Virus record (IMG/VR): IMGVR_UViG_3300013126_003222
Coordinates: 1-21,848 of that record
Length of the DNA: 21,848 bases
Direction: 5' to 3' (one strand)
Source: a virus
Part shown: positions 11,601-14,993 of the stretch, one piece after another
How positions within the stretch are numbered: the stretch's first letter is position 1
Layout: every line of letters starts with the position of its first letter
Position numbers and translations under genes: made by a program
The notes under the pieces: generated by a model
Seen by the model: the letters and a program-made list of their open reading frames with translations, nothing else
Databases searched by the model: none
What the model was told of the DNA's origin: nothing

Positions 11601-11837
11601 CTTGCCCTGGATCGTTCCCACAATGGGAACAGCTCCAAGGTTGGACGATGTGAGATTTAAGTTTACACCAATGGTAAGGGGAGGTTGATTGTTTTTATAC
11701 GGATATACAGTAATTTCACTGAAATCGGGAGACCATGCGAGATCGAACTGATGTCCTTCCCCATCATCAGTATTCATATAAGACTTAAGCTCGTTGAGCC
11801 ATTCCTGCTTTTGGAGTTTTACACTTTTTCTCGCCAT
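2676..11837 (-). CDS. Giant tape-measure protein with an N-terminal region resembling a two-barrel RNA polymerase
   Basis: This 3053-residue protein fills about 42% of the window. The ATG at 11837 is preceded by AAGGA with 10 nt spacing and lies 15 bp after the frameshifted chaperone. The C-terminal half is a tape measure: helical Q/E/K/R-rich segments (about 1600-1960 and 2690-2930) with spaced Trp/Phe/Tyr, Gly/Ala-rich hydrophobic segments (about 1962-1991, 2050-2072, 2096-2119), and the motif GG...AGE..VVNEIGEEIFIP...GKIIP at 2967-2996, typical of tape-measure C-termini. The N-terminal ~1400 residues look globular and contain K412-x7-K420-G, V975-x-x-R-D-P981 and G1036-D-M-D-S-D1041, which match in type and order the beta-like lysines and the beta'-like metal-binding aspartates of two-barrel RNA polymerases. 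A Pro/Ser/Gln-rich linker (1433-1592) divides the halves. At about 0.15 nm per residue the whole chain would span about 460 nm, the C-terminal part alone about 220 nm. The tape-measure call is firm; the polymerase call is an inference from motifs. Confidence 0.9.
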   Translation of the reverse strand: MARKSVKLQKQEWLNELKSYMNTDDGEGHQFDLAWSPDFSEITVYPYKNNQPPLTIGVNLNLTSSNLGAVPIVGTIQGKGVDSPIGGVPFNASVVGTDVPEVVKDGRVIKKEKIDVDLFSGTQSLASGIISAFQKAKENKTTPSEEFSTITSNISGEDKASGSNISRTSPKEAQDSLVNRIMVHVNADRFKIPDVRRAIFETILGERDAKNAKQSEQFFKIAQSVAFPDKQGNLQPLMGRGRLFQDDAAGATTYGVILPAGAKGSIYKPSLERGGAALAFPLASKRTKDGKLTYERVKSQPIIEGEAKPHYAKSNVLGFGGEREDVEVERILFTATNLPGAAYRFYDPSRTAVDAYGRDDAVLKARLPFETFTPETLLSKDTSFDFSKAEDEGQHGFGSRVISLGEVSVGGKSMQMTTQKGENPFFSAEGGRTMMIPKYWNPKTKQWAKHADEGAESTKSLAKSLSRKFGIPVVSGGNDRVLISQKGSVTGSARNRGEGSKWLEALTGSVNMVNVGGRDVALNLMTAEAKTPALDLALFKALSNEQQSSLVDDWVKKQEGTSNYAMAVDVQKEIARQFRGGSGMPNEPVALNLERVADIAARHDPTIVGRRGLASRIVQETIISDLHNDEANERNLRLYEAGWIKPHKVDVGPFSQSEWDMRQSEIRRKWVEEGKTEEDANKFISERFSYGKKETDGTTPILEFTHLGGFVGNFGLPNVMDNDTSRHSASGIFQEAMSNLSPELARSMGVHPSQGGSLTRHQEAAVNLMSYLAFEGDRRKGIESKSPFEREVTDDQALALSNIPTDIEGKAYAEKVSEVLGYDKDDLTTQPRIGKRLFMNPNVVANEQFLDMEGLDVGGLGSYYRSSVSSTSKEQLYPEDVSSNTGQLLGASDEKPNNAMYMHVFGMRKNLIKQIEEKEVASGFRGSVAPFHALESSEVSIGSQILNSMAGRIASENGLGFQQVAQDLMLERFGVIQQRDPGAARGESGLTVGENIPMHEIAARVGPERWARMQTDWIRSGNRILSGSGAMAQQQGDMDSDTVFGLGVIKYANKMFNSPMYGVQFDTPESIRRKELSKYPNMETANQFNAYVGSAGDLFSQAEKGVDPYTKNNRKLLVSTYKDMLKAAEQKSHPEAPIGKAYGEGQTFSAAQSVLFGTVSDTNFESNYQSGLDLSEYGEPALAAAVSSANLSAREDSDKVYFGYSTPRKDGENGPRPTNRVFLEGASKPEFDAVNTKRGLQTFMTQAARDFTAIHPSGHYLNSPDTLSALFGMGQDDAAEIKSELEATTPENYVDVLTRRITKHYRAEGSIDEKNIAMARTPLFSGLVGRAIGKNVKDPVALQVAGGLASAISGGNAGEAQRLMEDWTAIGVQDQGERGFQYLDDSRAPTASEMSVVPYTENSSTSNVFRKIGITPRDRAASNVASLISSGSEATPLLPFAAVDRESGQVSLSQEQPSAQPDNVVAPVQNSESEESASLLSQLAQVSTIKYLDMANMTHGELAEWEDSIDAPDDIREAATKELQKISAMSDDERNAEIARRDNAKKIASRGLPKLSTASTGGTSPQKQPSGETSTGLPDPSSQMPRRKNNSGFVSRSEALKALNEFDATYRTTKDYVISAQVEMANELQAMGVEYDGLGNGISGAIRSLTPEQATKLRAKYAGPLRQAKVLEEQRRRAFAFTAAAKVDPADARVKEQMDLLHGSYKDEELSSRLKDMGTAGLGLRAGEKGFNEIVARQALEMQGDPDVANLYAELRDLDIVGTGAQSKDFSSKMEKVLQDPSKRGVLRQTLGSMKALKGFGHEYMSQEQMELGKVAEAVVADKSLGAAALKDSKPSEKLDMTSQALERLSKTTEEYTSRINELNKAKESGDKGAIRSLEIEKEKAEFEQKKAFASFNLQVANQQKTSAFQEMQEQAAGGYVDFDTYKKYMKAVEDSDKHSERLGAIDEEELSRSYASRENSIGGAARKIIGGFGLMYARSILGFATGGFGEGYEENLKMRQSHAASQYNILGIGKAPIDQGMVLENIRAVNGSNSNGMLGIQTFLAENKNLGIAANLTGAGLASAAYADFFLNEMPGVDKRTGKFNALQGTASSGLTTGGAAIGVAGLTIAANVLGAGYERTQDPVGLGARVGRGDASFIDYVGAGELAVGSIFGSETSWDKIQETRKYQLLAENVSRTGKGSRSLGSNYLVGGDSYFNYSASDNARVMQEQIQANNPVWSSEVAGTMGAMSQKYGWDTRIIGERNALTSIAEDFQMGGRNMQAGAVFASVGNRSIAYSQERLNVVTGGWEGANLSDKDFYDVVHVGGRGGGSTKTLKDGFIEKDGEIVNDKTGERYKKQEGGGYEKYNASMTSQMSRSEAYGAWLSEAQNKNAGDAGYLSKEQVDRFQAIVGVLNSLSPKAAEGLGIDAKDQVSFVDQIKKHDYMSDWSAYQTQEFVGYRNAYSSLSPSSLKRFSASGKMINPENWGSLTDQQIHEANLDVSGIARSDQKWENILLNLSGEANFYGDADLASSITKQFSGLQEKNKGGAAMFMNRAMSGDQEAWTAMGLQGVNYGSLNLPTIDGQRYDSSYLSMIGATDIGMNGKMTGMDWGQTSLQSASPFGGIVTADQNAIKFFGQGWQKNGQFSSDLINSMIGGQTLDAPIQTATGTITQVGGIQGAQLYMNRQAEQFQLENLYRSQKAQDLDYAYTMKSWKLQDKGRNLSNAYQEWQFDFQDRQIEMNSRNFSENMGMNVYQSHVQRGWAKEDWAHNDNVRALNWQWKTDDFNEEVRFMTGRERKKAERGMDRDTIMHNLDEQQVDKQKGRQQELWKLEDKRFEIQRRQFAESQKMQLESLEKQKELFVARKGMEEQEIKFQREHYKQQTALQKEATRAQIEYTKVQAANQRTMQQMQLAMTLNQASQRTLADGWQTLSQKMMVADDQLRLLAESLTLVAQNAAAASSHPDDDDYNPYEYTPGGGRNNRATGGNVLAGERLVVNEIGEEIFIPDTNGKIIPSWRGGSSSASFAEDYARPFIPFDNSSSGSPKQIAVNVYLGNDRIEQFIIDTVTGELK
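2850..2939 (-). other. Conserved tape-measure C-terminal motif (residues 2967-2996)
   Basis: The stretch begins GG, continues NVLAGERLVVNEIGEEIFIP and ends with DTNGKIIP. It follows the common tape-measure pattern GG.v..G...lVgE.G.E.fiP...G.I.P found near the C-terminus of siphophage tape measures. It is the strongest single piece of evidence for the tape-measure identity of this protein. Confidence 0.8.
7062..7541 (-). other. Low-complexity linker region between the two halves of the tape measure
   Basis: Residues 1433-1475 and 1552-1592 are rich in Pro, Ser, Gln, Thr and Gly (for example QEQPSAQPDNVVAPVQNSES and GGTSPQKQPSGETSTG). A short charged helical stretch lies between them (about 1500-1550). 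Such segments are usually disordered. This one sits exactly between the globular N-terminal region and the long helical tape region, so it is the natural domain boundary and a possible proteolytic processing site. No specific protease site is identified. Confidence 0.6.
8715..8729 (-). other. Motif in tape measure: candidate RNA polymerase metal-binding loop (D1037-M-D1039-S-D1041)
   Basis: Translation of the minus strand gives QQQGDMDSDTVFGLGV at residues 1033-1048. The D-x-D-x-D triad holding catalytic Mg2+ defines two-barrel RNA polymerases: NADFDGD in cellular beta' and GDLDGD followed by a Y-F-V strand in RDR/QDE-1 proteins. Here G-D-b-D is kept (b = M), the usual Gly is Ser, the third Asp is present, and a hydrophobic strand follows (TVFGLGV). 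It lies about 617 residues after the candidate lysines, the same order as fused beta-beta' polymerases. Confidence 0.55.
8895..8915 (-). other. Motif in tape measure: candidate strand of beta'-like barrel (V975-x-x-R-D-P981)
   Basis: Residues 975-991 read VIQQRDPGAARGESGLT. Two-barrel polymerases carry a V-x-x-R-[NSDH]-P strand shortly before the metal-binding loop, as in NRAPTLHR of bacterial beta' and the R-N-P/R-H-P stretch of eukaryotic RDR/QDE-1 proteins. Here it precedes the D-M-D-S-D motif by about 55 residues, close to the spacing I recall for the RDR family. This is pattern resemblance only. Confidence 0.4.
10575..10604 (-). other. Motif in tape measure: candidate beta-like catalytic lysines (K412, K420, G421)
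   Basis: Residues 406-421 read EVSVGGKSMQMTTQKG. In bacterial RNA polymerase beta the catalytic double-psi barrel carries VGDKMAGRHGNKG, with two lysines eight residues apart and a glycine after the second. The spacing, the preceding V-x-V-G-[GD]-K strand and the K-G pair all agree here; the residues between do not. The match is short and rich in common residues, so on its own it is weak. Another K-G pair lies at 486-487 (LISQKG) and could be the true site instead. Confidence 0.4.
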
Positions 11838-11852
11838 TTTCCAGACATCCTT

Positions 11853-12541
11853 TTAGCCTTGAGGCATAACATTGTTTTGGTCCTGTATTCGAAGCATCAT
11901 CTCTTTTGAGTTTCTTGCAACTTCCAAAAGCTCAATGATGATTGCAGGCTGATCGTAGAAACCACCGTCTACGATCTTCATTCCAAATTTTTCTAATGTC
12001 TCTAAGGCTGTAAGGATGTCTGGTTTTACTGGCACTTTGTTGCTTGCGCCAAGCCGAAGCTCGTTCAGGTAGCCATAATAATCCTGGACCTGCTGCTCGA
12101 TTTCTTCAACTATCCCCCTTCGCCAGCTTTTCCCGCAGGTCCCCACTGCGGATTGGCGACGCGGCAAATCTCGGAAATCTCGTTGGCAACGAACGGGGGG
12201 AGTTGCCCCCACGCAATGAAGAATTCTTTTGTTCCCATCGGCTTGCTGTTCTCGAACTTGAAAAGCGGCGAGCCGTCCGCGGCTTCGATGTCGCAAGCGA
12301 TCATTGTGAGACGCACTTCCTCGCGCTTGACATCCTCGACGGTGATGCTGGAGTCCAGGACAACTGCGGTATCGGTGTATTCGCGGCGGGTTGGGTTTTT
12401 GTACTGAGCCATTGATTCTTCGTCGCCCTGGGTGGCGGCGCGGAAAGAAACCCAGGTGCCGGGTTCTCCTTCGCCAAACTTTGCGTCCGACTTTTCGAGA
12501 CGTTTTCGAGTGATCACTGGTACAGGTAGCTTGAATGGCAT
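11853..12541 (-). CDS. Tail assembly chaperone, long -1 frameshift form (lambda gpGT-like)
   Basis: The long product reads 138 residues in the short-form frame through GPAGK, slips -1 on G GGA AAA (12128-12134) and continues for 91 residues, starting SWRRGIVEEIEQQVQDYYGY and ending QDQNNVMPQG before TAA at 11853, for 229 residues in all. The extension has no ATG, GTG or TTG start near its beginning, so it cannot easily be a separate gene, while its amino-acid makeup (helical, acidic) looks like real coding sequence. In lambda the gpG:gpGT ratio matters and the T part binds the tail tube protein. Its stop lies 15 bp before the tape-measure start. The location join is 12541..12128 then 12128..11853 in the -1 frame. 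Confidence 0.85.
12110..12541 (-). CDS. Tail assembly chaperone, short form (lambda gpG-like)
   Basis: This 143-residue protein begins MPFKLPVPVITRKRLEKSD. The ATG at 12541 is chosen because AGGAG lies 8 nt upstream; the frame stays open further upstream, but that part translates only the hairpin before the gene. It sits between the tail tube and tape-measure genes, the place of the gpG/gpGT pair in lambda and most long-tailed phages. These chaperones bind the tape measure and recruit tube subunits, and are absent from the mature virion. Sequence similarity to gpG is not obvious, as is usual. Codons are rich in C/G-ending forms, as in the tail tube gene, suggesting high expression. The reading frame ends at TAG (12110-12112) five codons after a GGGAAAA slippery heptamer. 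Confidence 0.85.
   Translation of the reverse strand: MPFKLPVPVITRKRLEKSDAKFGEGEPGTWVSFRAATQGDEESMAQYKNPTRREYTDTAVVLDSSITVEDVKREEVRLTMIACDIEAADGSPLFKFENSKPMGTKEFFIAWGQLPPFVANEISEICRVANPQWGPAGKAGEGG
12128..12134 (-). other. Programmed -1 ribosomal frameshift slippery heptamer G GGA AAA
   Basis: Read in the chaperone frame the codons are GCG GGA AAA GCT, so the heptamer fits the X-XXY-YYZ rule with X = G, Y = A, Z = A. It differs from lambda's GGGAAAG only in the last base. The zero-frame stop is six codons downstream. A second run, A GGG GGA, directly before the stop is less able to slip because the first base is A. Confidence 0.85.
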
Positions 12542-12561
12542 TTCGCTTTCTCCTATATAGA

Positions 12562-12596
12562 AATGTGGGTGCCGACTTTTTGCCGACACCCACATT
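12562..12596 (-). terminator. 15-bp hairpin between tail tube and chaperone genes; attenuator or processing site
   Basis: The arms AATGTGGGTG and CACCCACATT (12562-12571 and 12587-12596) pair perfectly. The inner five positions pair only in the minus-strand RNA, where two would-be mismatches become G-U pairs; the loop is AAAAA. The RNA continues UUUCUAUAUAGGAG, a weak U-tract that runs straight into the chaperone SD. It could be a leaky terminator lowering chaperone and tape-measure expression relative to the tail tube, or an RNase site. A TATAAT (12594-12599) overlaps its upstream arm with no good -35. Confidence 0.55.
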
Positions 12597-12618
12597 ATAC
12601 AACAAGAACCGATTGAAA

Positions 12619-13674
12619 TTAGACGGGCCAGACGTAGGAAGCGGTTTTATTGCGCAGGGTGAAGATCGCGTAATTGGTTGCTTCGAGCGCGACGCCAGTG
12701 AAGCGCAGCATGACGGCGTTGTTTCCGGCGAGCTGAATGCCGCCTTGCTGAGTCATCATCACGCTGTCCGCGGCGACAGTGAGCGAGTAAGGCTCGGTTT
12801 CTGACGGCATGTCCATCGAGGAGACAGTCTTGACCTCGAACGATGAAGTGTAAGGCTTGCCGGACCAGGTAGTCCCAGTTGCTCCGCCAGCGTGAACTTT
12901 GCGGTACAAGGTTGGATCCTGCCATTTGCAGGTAATGTCGTACATCAGGCGGCGCTGGATGATGGTCACATCTTCGATGTACGGATCGCCATAGACGCGC
13001 TCAGTGCGCATGTCAAGGGGGACGTTCTGGAATCCAACCTGCGCAGACACAACGGGAAGTTCCGAGCCGTCGATCTTCAGGTAGCCGCCGGTTTGACAGG
13101 CAACGGGAGCGGACTGCCAATCTTCCATCGTGTTTGCGTAAGTCCACAAATGCGGGTCGGGATCGAAGGTGTATTTGCGCCCGACAACATCGAAGCGCAT
13201 CGTTAGCGGGGCGTCATTCGGGAGGACGAGCGATCCACCGACGATCTTGCAGTCCTCGTAACGTTCGCCAAGATCAGTGTCGGCATCGTTATCCTTGCGC
13301 GGGACGACTTTCCGGAAGCCCATGTAGGGGACGTAGGTCGAGTCGGATGACGACAGCTTGAATGCGTGATCGTACACATCCAGATTGTAGGGGTCGGCGG
13401 CGCTGGTGACTGAGCCAAGAAGCCCGTAGAGCAACCAGCCGAAAGTGCTTTGCAGGCGCGGCTGGAGAGTTGCGCCACCGGCTACGACAAGCCCGGCTTT
13501 GTACGGGAAAGTGGGGACTGCGATGCCGCCGATTTCAGGCGGACCTTCGCGCACGTCATCAACGGGAGCGAGATCGACCATCGTCGCGCGATGGCGATAC
13601 CAGGTAGTCGGGTTTGCACCTTTTGCGCTTTGAGCGCCGAACGAAAAAACACCTGCTTGAGCTGAAACTGCCAA
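12619..13674 (-). CDS. Major tail tube protein
   Basis: The likely start is TTG at 13674, because GGAGG lies 8 nt upstream; the protein begins MAVSAQAGVFSFGAQSAKG and has 351 residues. A GTG start at 13701 would add nine residues but lacks an SD. The sequence is beta-rich, with many G-, T- and S-containing strands (for example GGSLVLPNDAPLTMRFDVVGRKY) and no membrane segment. A protein of this size and fold directly before the chaperone frameshift pair matches the long-tailed-phage tail tube, which stacks as hexamers around the tape measure. No sheath gene is visible beside it, which points to a non-contractile tail. Codon choice is C/G-ending, consistent with high expression. The family-level match is inferred from position, size and strand pattern. 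Confidence 0.78.
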   Translation of the reverse strand: MAVSAQAGVFSFGAQSAKGANPTTWYRHRATMVDLAPVDDVREGPPEIGGIAVPTFPYKAGLVVAGGATLQPRLQSTFGWLLYGLLGSVTSAADPYNLDVYDHAFKLSSSDSTYVPYMGFRKVVPRKDNDADTDLGERYEDCKIVGGSLVLPNDAPLTMRFDVVGRKYTFDPDPHLWTYANTMEDWQSAPVACQTGGYLKIDGSELPVVSAQVGFQNVPLDMRTERVYGDPYIEDVTIIQRRLMYDITCKWQDPTLYRKVHAGGATGTTWSGKPYTSSFEVKTVSSMDMPSETEPYSLTVAADSVMMTQQGGIQLAGNNAVMLRFTGVALEATNYAIFTLRNKTASYVWPV

Positions 13675-13694
13675 AATAATATCCTCCGCACAGA

Positions 13695-13717
13695 AAGACA
13701 CTATGTCTTACAGTGTC
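13695..13717 (-). promoter_or_regulatory. Two mutually exclusive small hairpins upstream of the tail tube SD
   Basis: AAGACA-TAG-TGTCTT (13695-13709) forms a 6-bp stem, and GACACT...AGTGTC (13697-13717) forms another 6-bp stem that shares the same bases, so only one can exist at a time. Both lie 8-10 nt before the GGAGG site (13683-13687). They could influence ribosome access or RNA stability, but stems this short can arise by chance. Confidence 0.25.
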
Positions 13718-13728
13718 GTTCGTGCCAT

Positions 13729-13760
13729 AAAAAATAAAAAGAAAATTACGGACGCTCCGT
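13729..13760 (-). terminator. Candidate intrinsic terminator at the end of the second connector gene
   Basis: In the minus-strand RNA, ACGGA-GCG-UCCGU (13748-13760) forms a GC-rich 5-bp stem that includes the stop codon region. It is followed directly by AAUUUUCUUUUUAUUUUUU, a long U-rich tract (to about 13729). This is the best stem-plus-U-tract in the window. The stem is short, so termination may be partial; the next gene, the tail tube, starts about 55 nt downstream. Confidence 0.45.
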
Positions 13761-14288
13761 CATCATCATCCAAAACACTTTCCCTCGGAAGATGTACTGA
13801 TTAGGCGGGCCGCCCGATTGAAAAAACGTGTTTGACGGGCAATAAATCTTGATGGCAGATTCGTCAAAGTCATCGCGGAGCCCACTGAGTGGGGTCGATT
13901 CGATGAGGGACATCAACCTGCCAAGCGTTGCATAGGAAGCCTCGAAAGCCTCCTCTTCCGACAAAAGGGTAGTAATGTGAAAGCACTCAATGACTGCCGT
14001 ACCTCTTCTCCACCAAAGTTGTCCGCCACCTACTTCCCTTGCCGGAAAGTCCTGGGCGACATTCTCCATGTCCTCGATAGATACAATACCATCGCGCCAG
14101 GCAGGGTTTTCGTGATCGCCTCCGATGATTCCGATGGAAGTGACATTTTGAACCTTTGAAGTCTGCAAAAGCCCAATTTTTACGATTTTGGCGCGCGATG
14201 GATCGTTTACTGCGACGTTGGTAATGAGCCCGTCCTTCAGGTGGGGCAACATTCTTTGAAGAAGAAGATTTACGATTTGCGTTTCCAT
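13746..14288 (-). CDS. Head-tail connector / tail terminator-like neck protein
   Basis: This 180-residue protein begins METQIVNLLLQRMLPHLKDG. Its ATG directly follows the stop of the upstream gene (TAAATG), so it is probably translationally coupled; there is no clear SD. The N-terminal amphipathic helix (about 1-20) is followed by mixed alpha/beta sequence with LWWRRGTAVIECFHITT and a second helix EEEAFEASYATLGRLMSLIES. Position between an adaptor-like protein and the tail tube, the size, and the order helix-strand-helix-strand are typical of neck or tail terminator proteins (HK97 gp10 or lambda gpU class), which cap the tail tube and join it to the head. I see no diagnostic motif, so the exact neck role is not resolved. 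Confidence 0.65.
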   Translation of the reverse strand: METQIVNLLLQRMLPHLKDGLITNVAVNDPSRAKIVKIGLLQTSKVQNVTSIGIIGGDHENPAWRDGIVSIEDMENVAQDFPAREVGGGQLWWRRGTAVIECFHITTLLSEEEAFEASYATLGRLMSLIESTPLSGLRDDFDESAIKIYCPSNTFFQSGGPPNQYIFRGKVFWMMMTERP

Positions 14289-14978
14289 TTATTTTGACGT
14301 GATTCCTTTTGTCATTTGCGGGATTCGCTTCATTTCAGTTTCAAACATTGTCATAAAAGCCTTCGCCATTTCGTAGGTCGGATTATCTTCCGGGTTTCCA
14401 GAATCGACTTTGGTGTTGTACTGGCGAAGAACTGCCGATCCAGACGCTCTTTGCAGCATACAGTAGGCTGTTGCATAGAACACCACCGCGTTTGTCAGGA
14501 CTGCCGGGCACGAAAGCGGAACGTCATCAATCAATGGGTGATAGGCGTCTACGACAGGCTTTTCCCAAAGCGCGGAATAATAGATCTTCACGCCTTCTTC
14601 CGCTTCGGATGTAAGAGTGATTTTTCCGTATGGGTAAGTGATGAAGCCCTGACCCGGTTCATTTCCAACCATAAACCTAACTCTCTCGATGAGAGTTTGA
14701 GTTTTTCGATCCAGGACGGCCTCAATTTCGATGAGGTCGTCCGGGATGTCGATTTCAGTAACTGCCGTTTCGATTTCGAAAACAGATGGCTTCCAGATCC
14801 TTTGGCTGGTCGCGTCCAGGGCCGCCTCGATGCCAGAGAGGAGAACCGACTCGTTCGTCTGCGTCCCATGAATGGGAAGAGCGAGAGTGGGGGACGACGC
14901 GCCTTCCTCGTAAACCAACTGGTCGCTGAGGAGGTCAATAACGCGAGCCTTAACTTCGCCTACAGTAATGAAAGCCAT
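14289..14978 (-). CDS. Head-tail adaptor (connector) protein
   Basis: This 229-residue protein begins MAFITVGEVKARVIDLLSDQ. GGAG lies 7 nt before the ATG, and the gene begins 15 bp after the capsid stop. The N-terminal helix opening TVGEVKARVIDLL, the middle VTEIDIPDDLIEIEAVL segment and the C-terminal helices are of the type seen in phage adaptor proteins that bind beneath the portal ring (HK97 gp6 / SPP1 gp15 class), which are usually encoded right after the major capsid gene. The position is right and no other adaptor candidate exists. Assignment is by context and helical pattern; no specific family signature is seen. Confidence 0.65.
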   Translation of the reverse strand: MAFITVGEVKARVIDLLSDQLVYEEGASSPTLALPIHGTQTNESVLLSGIEAALDATSQRIWKPSVFEIETAVTEIDIPDDLIEIEAVLDRKTQTLIERVRFMVGNEPGQGFITYPYGKITLTSEAEEGVKIYYSALWEKPVVDAYHPLIDDVPLSCPAVLTNAVVFYATAYCMLQRASGSAVLRQYNTKVDSGNPEDNPTYEMAKAFMTMFETEMKRIPQMTKGITSK

Positions 14979-14993
14979 CTATCTTCTCCGTGT

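Noticed and set aside
12113-12119. A GGG GGA as the frameshift site
   Set aside because: The first base A breaks the X-XXY rule, whereas the perfect GGGAAAA lies 15 nt upstream in the right frame.
12542-12595. An 18-residue N-terminal extension of the tail chaperone
   Set aside because: It only translates the intergenic hairpin and lacks an SD, while the ATG at 12541 has AGGAG at 8 nt.
12128-12605. A 250-residue protein read entirely in the -1 frame of the chaperone
   Set aside because: Its first 160 residues are Arg/His-rich shadow sequence. Only the 91 residues after the slippery site look like real protein.
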